DNA from: Burkholderia gladioli
GTDB taxonomy: Bacteria > Pseudomonadota > Gammaproteobacteria > Burkholderiales > Burkholderiaceae
Direction of reading: 5' to 3'
NCBI GenBank assembly: GCA_009914575.1
Contig: WNEB01000054.1
Location: 1 to 9,000 of the forward strand
DNA length: 9,000 nucleotides
The notes beneath the pieces are model-generated. The model had not been told where the DNA came from. It was given only the letters and a program-made list of their open reading frames with translations, and did not search any database. Numbering within the stretch: position 1 is the stretch's first letter; each line of letters starts with the position of its first letter. Made by a program: the position numbers and the translations under genes. Of this stretch, positions 1 through 6,736 are shown one piece after another.

Positions 1-411
1 GACCTGTATTCGCGTAAGGTTGTGGGCTGGTCGATGTCTGAGCGCATGACGGCTACGCTGGTTTGCGACGCGCTGCGCATGGCGCTGTTTGCTCGCAATC
101 GGCCTCGGGGAGTGATCGTGCATACTGGCCGTGGTAGCCAATACTGCTCGCGCGAGCACCGCGCCCTGTTGGAGCAATACGCTTTGATCGCCAGCATGAG
201 TGCCAGAGGCAACTGCTACGACAACGCAGCAATGGAGAGTTGGAACCACAGTCTGAAGGTCGAGGCCATCCATGGTGAACACCTCGCCACACGGGAGCAG
301 GCCAAGGCTCATGTGTTTGACTACATTGAGGTTGACTACAATCGGATCCGGCTGCACTCGACCCTGGGCTACCTCAGCCCAGAGCAGTACGAGCTGGCCA
401 ATGTCGCTTAG
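1..411 (+). CDS. IS3-family transposase OrfB, C-terminal part (5' end outside window), probably catalytically dead
   Basis: This is the last 136 residues of a DDE integrase-fold transposase (rve domain), which cuts and joins DNA at the IS ends. The reading frame is open from base 1 ([10 protein letters not shown]...), so the gene starts upstream. Family landmarks are [23 protein letters not shown] and [15 protein letters not shown] near the end. The second catalytic Asp of the DD(35)E triad normally sits in HSDRGSQY or HTDRGSQY. Here the motif reads HTGRGSQY, and the Gly codon is GGC at 127-129. Exactly 35 residues separate this Gly from the catalytic-type Glu in AMESW, which confirms the position. 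A single A-to-G change from GAC would explain it. The family call is firm. Loss of activity is inferred from the missing Asp, and the first Asp is outside the window. Confidence 0.93.
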   Translation, partial: DLYSRKVVGWSMSERMTATLVCDALRMALFARNRPRGVIVHTGRGSQYCSREHRALLEQYALIASMSARGNCYDNAAMESWNHSLKVEAIHGEHLATREQAKAHVFDYIEVDYNRIRLHSTLGYLSPEQYELANVA

Positions 412-414
412 ATA

Positions 415-440
415 GGTGTCCGTAAATCAGGGCAAGATCA
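415..440 (-). repeat. Right terminal inverted repeat of the left IS copy
   Basis: Read on the minus strand, these 26 bases begin TGATCTTGCCC and end GGACACC. They pair with the left end at 8866-8891 with three mismatches (positions 12, 14 and 17 of the repeat). The element ends at 440 in CA, as is usual for IS3-family right ends. Confidence 0.88.
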
Positions 441-755
441 AGACCCGCGCGGCGCGCGGCAGCGCACACCGACCGCCCGGCGGCCCGCGTGTTCGGAGCG
501 CGCGGGTCGTCGCCCGCCTTCCCGCCTCCCCGGGCCCGCGTTCCGCTTCGCCCGTTTTCCGCCCGCGGCCCGCACCGATACCCGCACGCCCGTCCGTCCC
601 TTTGCCAGCCGCGCCGCGAGCCGACGTAAAATCGCGCCCGGCGCTATGCTTGTCGCCTCTGGACGCCGTCGTCAGAACGGTTCCCGTCCCTACCTACGCT
701 TTCGTGCCGCGCCACCGCGCGCGGCGAAGCCAATTTCCGTGACGGAGTCATCAAG
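441..755. other. Non-coding region between IS end and fumC
   Basis: I see no supportable gene in these 315 bases. The first part holds a perfect 10-bp inverted repeat (442-451 with 499-508) directly beside the IS end. The stretch from about 509 to 606 is strongly pyrimidine-rich on the plus strand. The last 150 bases hold a possible fumC promoter and the fumC leader. The fumC ribosome binding site GGAG is at 744-747. Confidence 0.6.
602..632 (+). promoter_or_regulatory. Possible fumC promoter
   Basis: A -35-like TTGCCA (602-607) lies 19 bases before a -10-like TAAAAT (627-632). The spacing is longer than the ideal 17, so the pairing is uncertain, but TAAAAT is the best -10 match upstream of fumC. 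Transcription would start near 640, leaving a leader of about 115 bases. A second weak -10 candidate, TATGCT, lies at 645-650. Confidence 0.3.
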
Positions 756-2150
756 ATGAGCGAAGCAGTACGGATGGAACGCGACACGTTCGGCGAAATC
801 GCCGTGCCGGACGCCCGCCTGTGGGGCGCGCAAACGCAGCGGTCGCTGCAGAACTTCAAGATCTCGACCGAGAAGCAGTCGCCCGAACTGATCCACGCGC
901 TCGCGCTGATCAAGCGCGCGGCCGCCAGCGTCAACCGCGAGCTCGGCGTGCTGGCCAGCGACAAGGCCGACGCGATCGTCGCGGCCGCCGACGAGATCGT
1001 CGCCGGTCGTCATCCCGAGGAATTTCCGCTGGCCGTCTGGCAGACGGGTTCGGGCACGCAGACCAACATGAACCTCAACGAGGTCATCGCGAACCGCGCC
1101 AGCGAGTTGCTCGGCGGCGTGCGCGGCGAATCGCGCAAGGTCCACCCGAACGACGACGTGAACCGCGGCCAATCGTCGAACGACGTGTTCCCGACCGCCA
1201 TGCACATCGCCGCCGCGTTCGCGATCCACACGCAACTGCTGCCGGCGCTCAAGCGCCTGCGCGTCACGCTCGACGAGAAATCGAAGGCGTTCGCCGACAT
1301 CGTCAAGATCGGCCGCACCCACCTGCAGGACGCCACGCCGCTCACGCTCGGCCAGGAATTCTCGGGTTACGTGGCGCAGCTCGATCAGGGCATCCGTCAC
1401 GTCGAATCGACGCTGCCGCACCTCTACGAACTGGCGCAGGGCGGCACGGCGGTCGGCACGGGCCTGAACGCGCATCCGAAGTTCGCGGCGACCGTGGCCG
1501 ACGAAATCGGCAGGCTCACGCAACTGCCGTTCGTGACCGCGCCGAACAAGTTCGAGGTGATGGCCGCGGTCGACGCGCTGGTGTTCGCGCACGGCGCGCT
1601 GAAAACCGTCGCCGCGAGCCTCATGAAGATCGCCAACGACGTGCGCTGGCTCGCGAGCGGCCCGCGCTGCGGCCTCGGCGAACTGGCTATCCCCGAGAAC
1701 GAGCCGGGCAGCTCGATCATGCCGGGCAAGGTCAATCCGACCCAGTCCGAAGCCGTGACGATGCTGTGCTGCCAGGTGTTCGGCAACGACGTGGCCGTCA
1801 ACTTCGGCGGCGCGAGCGGCAACTTCGAGCTGAACGTGTTCCGACCGATGATCGCGCACAACGTGCTGCAGTCGGTGCGCCTGCTGGCCGACGGCGCGCT
1901 GAGCTTCAACGATCACTGCGCGGTGGGCATCGAACCGAACCGCCCGCGCATCGACACGCTGCTCAACGAATCGCTGATGCTCGTGACGGCACTCAATCCG
2001 CATATCGGCTACGACAAGGCCGCGCAGATCGCGAAAAAGGCGCACAAGGAAGGCACGACGCTGAAAGCCTCCGCGCTGGCGCTCGGCTACGTGACCGATG
2101 CGCAGTTCGACGAATGGGTCAAGCCGGGCGAGATGATCGGCAACCACTGA
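756..2150 (+). CDS. fumC: Class II fumarate hydratase
   Basis: This enzyme interconverts fumarate and L-malate in the TCA cycle. It is the iron-independent, homotetrameric, cytosolic type. The product has 464 residues, matching the usual 460-467. Visible family features are [12 protein letters not shown] (around residue 95-106), [10 protein letters not shown] (SSN at 140-142), [10 protein letters not shown] with the active-site-region His at 189, and the fumarase/aspartase signature [11 protein letters not shown] at 318-328. That signature includes Ser320, equivalent to the catalytic Ser of E. coli FumC. The signature alone is shared with aspartase and argininosuccinate lyase. The [17 protein letters not shown] block and the overall length favour FumC. 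The ATG at 756 has GGAG at 744-747. No frameshift is seen, in contrast to several neighbours. It appears to be transcribed alone, ending at the terminator at 2170. Confidence 0.97.
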   Translation: MSEAVRMERDTFGEIAVPDARLWGAQTQRSLQNFKISTEKQSPELIHALALIKRAAASVNRELGVLASDKADAIVAAADEIVAGRHPEEFPLAVWQTGSGTQTNMNLNEVIANRASELLGGVRGESRKVHPNDDVNRGQSSNDVFPTAMHIAAAFAIHTQLLPALKRLRVTLDEKSKAFADIVKIGRTHLQDATPLTLGQEFSGYVAQLDQGIRHVESTLPHLYELAQGGTAVGTGLNAHPKFAATVADEIGRLTQLPFVTAPNKFEVMAAVDALVFAHGALKTVAASLMKIANDVRWLASGPRCGLGELAIPENEPGSSIMPGKVNPTQSEAVTMLCCQVFGNDVAVNFGGASGNFELNVFRPMIAHNVLQSVRLLADGALSFNDHCAVGIEPNRPRIDTLLNESLMLVTALNPHIGYDKAAQIAKKAHKEGTTLKASALALGYVTDAQFDEWVKPGEMIGNH

Positions 2151-2169
2151 GCCTCGTCGCGCTCAACGC

Positions 2170-2201
2170 ACAAGGCCGGCAAATGCCGGCCTTGTCGTTT
2201 T
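2170..2201 (+). terminator. Rho-independent terminator of fumC
   Basis: A perfect 11-bp GC-rich stem (2170-2180 with 2185-2195, core AAGGCCGGC/GCCGGCCTT) closes an AAAT tetraloop and is followed by CGTTTT. It lies 20 bases after the fumC stop. The minus-strand side lacks a T-run, so it should work mainly for fumC, although it also sits just past the convergent thioesterase gene. Confidence 0.85.
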
Positions 2202-2221
2202 GGCTTGCGGGAAAGCGCCGC

Positions 2222-2732
2222 TCAGACGTTGCCCTTCGCGACTTCCTCGGGCTTCAGTTCGACGATCTTGTCGAGCGCGGCGCGCACGTCCATCGCGTAT
2301 TGCTGGAGCCGGCGCTCCTCGTCGTTGCTCGGCACTAACGGCGGCACGGGCAGCGGGTTGCCGTTCTCGTCGACGGCGACGAACACCACCATGCAGTCGG
2401 TGGTCTGGCGCAGCACGCCGCCCTTCGGGGCGCCCGCGTGCACCGACACGTAGGATGTGCATGCTGGTGCGGCCCGTCGCGACCACGCGCGCCTTCAGTT
2501 CGACCGGATTGCCCACCAGGATCGACCGCTGGAAGCGGATATTGCCGACGCTGACGGTCACGCAATACCGGCTCGACCAGATCGCCGCGCAGGCGTAGGC
2601 GGTTTCGTCGATCCATTTCATCAACGCACCGCCGTGGACCTTGCCGCCGAAGTTCACCGACGTGGGTTCGGCGAGGAAACGGAACACGGTCTCGGTGCGA
2701 TCGAGGGGCGCAGTGGGCGATGAGTTCGACAT
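2222..2732 (-). pseudogene. Acyl-CoA thioesterase (hotdog fold), frameshifted
   Basis: With one base removed this gene would encode a 169-residue YciA/BACH-type acyl-CoA hydrolase, which cleaves acyl-CoA thioesters in the cytosol. The N-terminal frame (start 2732) gives FRFLAEPTSVNFGGKVHGGA and then LMKWIDETAYACA. This is the hotdog helix region, with Asp42 as the likely catalytic acidic residue. The frame is lost after GRTSMHI near residue 93. The C-terminal frame resumes as VSVHAGAPKGGVLRQTTDCM and VDENGNPLPVPPLVPS, ending ELKPEEVAKGNV at 2222. An extra G at 2453 or 2454 (plus strand) explains the break. Unrepaired, translation runs on in the wrong frame to 2163 with an Arg-rich tail. The start has ACGGAG just upstream and a TATAAT at 2770. 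Family is confident; whether the indel is real or a sequencing error is open. Confidence 0.85.
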
Positions 2733-2769
2733 CTTGGCTCCGTTTCGACGGTATCGTGTGGGAACGCCG

Positions 2770-2775
2770 ATTATA
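2770..2775 (-). promoter_or_regulatory. -10 element for the thioesterase gene
   Basis: The minus strand reads TATAAT here, a perfect sigma-70 -10 hexamer in otherwise very GC-rich DNA. It would start transcription near 2762, about 30 bases before the thioesterase ATG at 2732. No good -35 is seen at normal spacing. Confidence 0.6.
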
Positions 2776-2824
2776 CGGGGCGGACCGCAGAACGGCCCCG
2801 GCGCGAGGCGGCGCGCCGCCCGCG

Positions 2825-2974
2825 TCAGTTGTGGACGGTGACGCCCTGATCGATCGTGCCGTACATCTCGATGCTGCCGTGGCCGCCGTCCGACGCGCCG
2901 CCGCCGTTCGCGCAGCCCGCGCAGCAGCCGACCGCCACGAGCGCCGCCAGCAGCATCCTGATCCTTCCGCGCAT
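2825..2974 (-). CDS. Small putative lipoprotein, 49 residues
   Basis: The frame starts MRGRIRMLLAALVAVGCCAG and ends SIEMYGTIDQGVTVHN. The first 21 residues look like a lipoprotein signal: Arg-rich start, hydrophobic core LLAALVAV, then cysteines at 17, 18 and 21. The lipobox is imperfect (AVGC or CAGC), so the lipidated Cys is uncertain. After a Gly-rich linker, the last 15 residues resemble the first beta-strand of Burkholderia general porins (VTLYGVIDAGVTY-like). The gene is supported by a ribosome binding site (GGGAG, 8 bases before the ATG), a possible -10 at 3005 and this protein-like composition. I recall similar short Burkholderia proteins annotated only as hypothetical. Function unknown; envelope location is inferred. 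Confidence 0.72.
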   Translation of the reverse strand: MRGRIRMLLAALVAVGCCAGCANGGGASDGGHGSIEMYGTIDQGVTVHN

Positions 2975-3004
2975 GATGTCCGCTCCCTGAACTTGGATGG
3001 CCGC

Positions 3005-3010
3005 ATTCTA
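3005..3010 (-). promoter_or_regulatory. Possible -10 element for the small lipoprotein gene
   Basis: The minus strand reads TAGAAT, five of six matches to the -10 consensus, about 30 bases before the ATG at 2974. No convincing -35 is seen at 17-base spacing. Confidence 0.4.
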
Positions 3011-3071
3011 CGCGGCGGCCCGCGCATTCCACGTTTCACGATCGGATGAAGCATCGCGTGCCGGGCCCGCC

Positions 3072-3077
3072 TACACT
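3072..3077 (+). promoter_or_regulatory. Possible -10 element for the ArsR-type regulator gene
   Basis: The sequence TACACT lies about 35 bases before the ATG at 3111. The -35 region is not recognisable. The divergent lipoprotein promoter is about 65 bases away, so the two promoters share one intergenic region where this regulator might bind; that is inference only. Confidence 0.3.
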
Positions 3078-3110
3078 ACGCGGATTCCCATCGTCCCCGA
3101 GGCGCCGCCC

Positions 3111-3818
3111 ATGATTGCGACCGACCCGCACTTTCCCGGCCTGAGCCGGATCGGCGCGCTGCTGGCCGACCCCGACCGCGCGGCGATGCTGTGGGCGCTG
3201 ATGGACGGCAGCGCGCGCCCGGCCGGCGAGCTGACGCAGATCGCCGGGATCTCGCCGTCGACCGGCAGCGCCCATCTGGCGCGCCTGAGCGACGGCGGCC
3301 TGCTGGCGCTCGAAGTGCGCGGGCGCCATCGCTATTACCGGATCGCGTCGCCCGACATCGCCGCCTCGATCGAGGCGCTCGCCAATCTCGTGCAGGCCAC
3401 GGCGGCCACGCGCTCGGCGCCGCCCCCCGCGCGCACCGTGCCGCCGGCGATGCGCCACGCGCGCACCTGCTACGACCACATGGCCGGCGAACTGGCCGTG
3501 CGCGTGTACGACAGCATGCTCGAACGCGGCTGGCTCGCCGCGCGCGACCGCGAGGTGGACGCGACACCGCTCGGCGCCGAAGCGTTCGCGCGGCACTGGC
3601 GCATCGACATCGGCGCGCAGCGCCAGCGCAGGTGGCGCTTCGCCTGCACCTGCCTCGACTGGAGCGAGCGGCGCGTGCATCTGGCCGGCGCGCTCGGCGC
3701 GGCGCTGCTCGACGCCTGGCTCGACGCGCGCTGGGTCGAACCGGCCGGCCAGCCTCGCGTGCTGCGTATCACGCCCGACGGGCAACGCAGCTTCGAGGCG
3801 CTGCTGACGGACGCCTGA
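3111..3818 (+). CDS. ArsR-family winged-helix transcriptional regulator
   Basis: This is a 235-residue DNA-binding regulator. Residues about 10-95 form an ArsR-type winged helix: RIGALLADPDRAAMLWALMD, then the recognition region ELTQIAGISPSTGSAHLARL, then the wing GLLALEVRGRHRYYRI. It is longer than classical 100-120 residue ArsR proteins. The extra C-terminal domain contains CYDHMAGELAVRVYD (Cys120), FACTCLDWSER (Cys179 and Cys181) and a second wing-like end, RVLRITPDGQRSF. The alpha-3 metal site ELCVCDL of arsenic sensors is absent, so classical arsenite sensing is unlikely. The CYDH and CLDWS blocks recur in a recognised ArsR subfamily of unknown signal, from memory. The ATG at 3111 follows GAGG by 8 bases; an upstream in-frame extension is less likely because it would start inside the divergent promoter region. 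The gene is intact. Confidence 0.87.
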   Translation: MIATDPHFPGLSRIGALLADPDRAAMLWALMDGSARPAGELTQIAGISPSTGSAHLARLSDGGLLALEVRGRHRYYRIASPDIAASIEALANLVQATAATRSAPPPARTVPPAMRHARTCYDHMAGELAVRVYDSMLERGWLAARDREVDATPLGAEAFARHWRIDIGAQRQRRWRFACTCLDWSERRVHLAGALGAALLDAWLDARWVEPAGQPRVLRITPDGQRSFEALLTDA

Positions 3819-3903
3819 CGGCGCGCCGCGCGGCGACATGCTTCACCGCCTGCGTCTGCTCGAGAAACGCGGAACGGCGCGCCGCGCGCGCGGCGACATG
3901 CTT
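3818..3903. repeat. Two direct repeats between the ArsR gene and the DUF6600 gene
   Basis: Copy one (3818-3843) and copy two (3874-3903) share ACGGCGCGCCGCG and CGGCGACATGCTT; copy two has four extra bases (CGCG) between the blocks. The copies start 56 bases apart. They lie directly after the ArsR stop and upstream of the exported-protein gene. They could be operator sites or a local duplication; nothing in the sequence decides. Confidence 0.7.
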
Positions 3904-4019
3904 TGTTACGCCGTGGCGGCGCGCATTACAAAAGCGGCGATCCGGATACATGGGGCGCGGGTACAGTGGGCGCACGCGGGACCGGTAGGCGCCCGCGACG
4001 ATCCGATCTCGAGTCCGAC

Positions 4020-6362
4020 ATGACCGCGCTCCGCGCTCCGTATTCCCTCCGCTCGCTGGCCGCCTCGACGCTGCTCGCGATCGCGACGCTCGCCGCCGCG
4101 CTGCCGCCCGCATTCGCCCAGACGCCGCCCGCACCGACCGGCGCGCCCGCGGCACAGCAGGCCGGCGGCGATCCGCCGTCGCGCGTCGCGCGGCTCGATT
4201 ACCTGTCCGGCCCGGTCACCACCGAGCCGGCCGGCGCGAGCGACTGGTCGTACGCAACCGTCAACCGCCCGCTGACCACCGGCGACCAGCTCTGGAACGA
4301 CCAGGGCGCGCGCTCGGAACTGCATATCGGCTCGACGGCCGTGCGGCTCGATCAGTCGACCGCGCTCGCGATCCTCAATCTCGACGACAGCAGCACGCAG
4401 TTGAAGGTGGGCGTCGGCACGCTGTCGACGCACGTGCGCGAACTGGCGCCCGGCGGCGCCTACGAGATCGACACGCCGAACCTCGCGCTCGCGCTCGACG
4501 GCCCGGGCGACTACCGCGTCGATGTCGCGCCGGACGGCGCCTCGACCAACCTCACCGTGCGCCGCGGCGCCGCGGCGCCGCGGCGCCGCGACCGCCTACG
4601 GCGAGGCGGGCCATATCCCGATCGCGGCCGGCCAGCAACTGACGTTCGCCGGCACAGACCTGCAGAGCACCGCCAGCAACGCCGCACCGCCGGCCGATCC
4701 GTTCGACCGCTGGGCCGCCGCACGCGACGCGGCCGAGGACCGGTCGATTTCCGCGCGCTATGTATCGCGCGAAATCCCGGGCTATCAGGATCTCGACGCG
4801 AACGGCACCTGGCGCGAGACGCCCGAATACGGCGCCGTCTGGACGCCGAACAGCACGCCGGCCGGCTGGGCGCCGTATCACACCGGCCACTGGATCTGGC
4901 AGGCGCCGTGGGGCTGGACCTGGGTCGACGACGCGCCGTGGGGCTTCGCCCCCTATCACTACGGCCGCTGGGCCTATGTCGACGACAGTTGGGCCTGGGG
5001 GCCCGGCCCCGTCGTCGCGGCCGAGCCGCCCTGCTATTCGCCGGCACTGGTCGGTTTCGTCGGCGGCGGAGGCGGCGGCTTCGACTGGAGCGTCGGGCTG
5101 CCCGTGGGCGGCGCGGTGGCCGCCGGCGTGGCGTGGTTCCCGCTCGCGCCGCACGAGGCGTGGCGACCGGGCTGGGGCGGCTGGAGCCCACGCTACTACG
5201 AGAGCGTGAACCGCACCACGATCGTCAACAACGTCGACATCCACAACACCTCTACATCAACTACCGCGTGCGCGACGGCGTGACCGCCGTGCCGGCGCAG
5301 GCTTTCGTGCATGGCCAGCCGGCGGCGCGATTTGCTCAGCATGTCGATCCGCGGCAGTGGCGCAATGCGCATCTCGGCGCGGGCGCGCCGGGCATCGCAC
5401 CGGTGCGGCAGAGCTTCGCGGGCGGGCTGCGCAACGCGAGCTACCAGCCACCGCGCATGGCGCTCGGCCATCCGATCGTGGCGACGCGCAATCCGGTCGT
5501 GCCCGCCGCGTTCCACGACCGGCAGGCGCAGCAGTTCGCGCAGCACGGCGGCAACGTGCCGGGCGCCGGAGCGCCCGTGATCCGCAGCAGCACGCCGCCG
5601 AGCCGGTGTTGCAGCCGGACCAGCGCAGGCCGGGCGATCAACTCGGCGGCGAGGCGCTCGGGCCGGCGGGCGCAAACCCGGGCGTCGGCCCCGCACCGGC
5701 GACCGTGCGGTCGGCCACCGCGGGCGGCCAGGGCATGCCGCCTTCGGCCGGCTTTGTACCGCATCAGCCGGGGATGGCCGCACCGGCGGGCAACGGCGTG
5801 CCGCGTCCGCCGATGGCGGGTGGGCGGCCCGACTTCACTCAAGGGCAAACCGGCGCGGCGCACATGCCGTCGTGGACCCAGCCGCATGCGCCGATCGCGC
5901 AGCAGCGCGCGAACGCGCCGTTCCACGCCGGCCAGCCGCAGGACATGCGCGAAAACGGCGTACCGCATCCGGCATTCGGGCAGGCGGGCGGCGTCGACGG
6001 GCAGCGTCCGCAAACGGCGAACGCGATGCAGCACGGCTTCGTCTCGCGGCCAATCGAACAGCCGCATGCGCCGACGATGCCGCGCATGCCGGTGCAGCAG
6101 ACGGGCAACGAGCCGCGCCAGGACGTACCGCAACCGTCGTTCGCCCGGCCGCACACGCACGAAGCGCCGCAACGCATGGCGCCCCGCGCGCAACCGCATT
6201 TCGAACCGCAGCCGCGCATGGAGCAGCCGCGCCCCCGCCCCGCAACCTCAGCCGCACTTCGAGCGCCCCGCCGCACCACCGCCCCATGTCGAGCAACCGC
6301 GCCCGGCGCCGGCCCCCGCGCAGCACGCGCCGTCGAACGACGGTCATCAGGGCCGTCACTGA
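4020..6362 (+). pseudogene. Exported FecR-like / DUF6600 protein gene with four frameshifts
   Basis: Residues 1-33 are a signal peptide (Arg-containing start, long Ala/Leu core, AFA before Gln34). Next is a FecR-like beta domain (RVARLDYLSGPV from residue 55 to about 215), then the Trp-rich DUF6600 block (coding 4780-5250: GTWRETPEYGAVW, HWIWQAPWGWTWVDD, GRWAYVDDSWAWGPG), then a long Pro/Gln/His/Arg-rich tail ending HAPSNDGHQGRH. The frame changes at 4566-4589 (octamer repeat, net +16), 5249-5252 (one base lost), 5594-5600 (one base lost) and 6232-6236 (one base gained in a C-run). Repaired, the protein would be about 775-780 residues. The changes sum to a multiple of three and the wrong frames lack stops, so the original frame stays open to 6362. 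An automatic call would therefore give a full-length protein with two scrambled segments. Possible -10 TACAGT at 3962-3967; no clear ribosome site. Function unknown; periplasmic or outer-envelope location inferred. Confidence 0.85.
4558..4589 (+). repeat. Octamer tandem repeat GGCGCCGC inside the DUF6600 gene
   Basis: Three perfect GGCGCCGC units (4566-4573, 4574-4581, 4582-4589) follow a fourth with one mismatch (TGCGCCGC, 4558-4565). With a single perfect unit the reading frame would run from LTVRRGAA directly into TAYGEAGHIPI, the true downstream frame. Two added units (16 bases) give the observed +1 shift. One or four perfect units keep the frame; two or three break it. The unit is built of overlapping palindromes, so slippage or hairpin-driven misassembly is plausible. 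Confidence 0.85.
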
Positions 6363-6391
6363 CGCGCAGCCGCCCGCCCGCTTCAACGCAA

Positions 6392-6428
6392 AAAAAGCCC
6401 GCGCCGAACGAAACGGCGTGGGCTTTTT
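6392..6428. terminator. Bidirectional terminator after the DUF6600 gene
   Basis: A 15-bp stem with one G-T pair (6392-6406 with 6414-6428) closes a 7-base AACGAAA loop. It has A-runs on one side and T-runs on the other, so it can end transcription from both strands. It lies 30 bases after the DUF6600 stop. It probably also served the convergent thyA gene before the insertion at 6431 moved it about 270 bases away. Confidence 0.88.
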
Positions 6429-6430
6429 CA
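6423..6430. repeat. Left 8-bp flanking direct repeat of the MITE-like element
   Basis: The sequence CTTTTTCA abuts the left terminal inverted repeat and is repeated exactly at 6695-6702, abutting the right one. It overlaps the T-tract of the terminator. An exact 8-base match flush with both ends is what a transposition target duplication looks like. Confidence 0.75.
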
Positions 6431-6694
6431 GCCTCTCTTGAATTTCGAGTGGGTGGATTTTCCGGGTCAAGGGCGGGCGAAGCCCGGCGCAGCGAACCCT
6501 TGATGCGGAGAAATCTACGAGCACGCTTGAGGGCTCGGGCCAGGCAAAGCCTTGCGCCGCCTGGCCCCCGAGCCCGTCCGGCGGCGAGGACTTCCCCGCC
6601 TTGGGGCGGGGCTAGGGGTGGGGAGATACCGTTTTGCGACGTAGGTTTTCGTACCCCGGCGGCCCTTTTCACCCACTCAAATTTCAAGAGAGCC
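6431..6694. mobile_element. MITE-like non-coding element, 264 bp
   Basis: Terminal inverted repeats of 25 bp (6431-6455 and 6670-6694) match in 22 of 25 positions without gaps; both contain CTCTCTTGAA and GAGTGGGTG. An 8-bp direct repeat flanks the element. No coding region of note is inside. The interior holds three hairpins: TCAAGGG/CCCTTGA (6467-6473 with 6497-6503) with a nested CGGGC/GCCCG; a 15-bp stem with a CC bulge (6531-6545 with 6559-6575); and CCCCGCC/GGCGGGG (6594-6600 with 6605-6611). Terminal repeats plus target duplication without a transposase define a MITE, which would need a transposase supplied elsewhere that makes 8-bp duplications. I do not recognise the parent family. 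It lies between two convergent genes. A static structured intergenic repeat is the alternative. Confidence 0.72.
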
Positions 6695-6702
6695 CTTTTT
6701 CA
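6695..6702. repeat. Right 8-bp flanking direct repeat of the MITE-like element
   Basis: The sequence CTTTTTCA directly follows the right terminal inverted repeat and copies 6423-6430 exactly. The next bases on each side do not match, so the duplication is 8 bp and no longer. Confidence 0.75.
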
Positions 6703-6736
6703 TGGTCAGCGGAAAGCGGGGTGCTCGCCCCGTGCG

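Larger units (their letters stand above)
1..440 (+). mobile_element. Right part of an IS3-family (IS3 subgroup) insertion sequence
   Basis: The window opens inside an IS element. It holds the C-terminal transposase coding region (to 411) and a terminal inverted repeat ending at 440. The reverse complement of 415-440 starts TGATCTTGCCC and contains ACGGACACC. It matches the left end of the element at 8866 in 23 of 26 positions, so both belong to the same IS type. Ends of the form TGATCTTACCC...GGACAC are typical of the IS3 subgroup. The rest of the element lies outside the window. The target duplication cannot be checked because the other end is not visible; the bases right after the end are AGACC. 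Confidence 0.92.

Noticed and set aside
318..341. Possible outward promoter (TTGACT ... TACAAT) inside the IS transposase, reading towards fumC
   Set aside because: The spacing is about 14 bases or the hexamers overlap, depending on the pair chosen. It also lies in conserved coding sequence for the transposase.
690..2147. A 485-residue open frame on the minus strand opposite fumC
   Set aside because: It lies almost entirely antisense to a well-conserved gene. Its Arg/His-rich composition is the usual shadow of high-GC coding DNA, with no recognisable domain.
2808..2821. A 14-base perfect palindrome (GGCGGCGCGCCGCC) after the small lipoprotein gene, as a terminator
   Set aside because: There is no loop and no T-tract after it on the minus strand, and such palindromes arise easily in GC-rich DNA.
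6717..6732. Hairpin CGGGG/CCCCG just after thyA as its terminator
   Set aside because: The stem is only 5 bp with a 6-base loop and a short CTTTCC after it; too weak to call as a feature.
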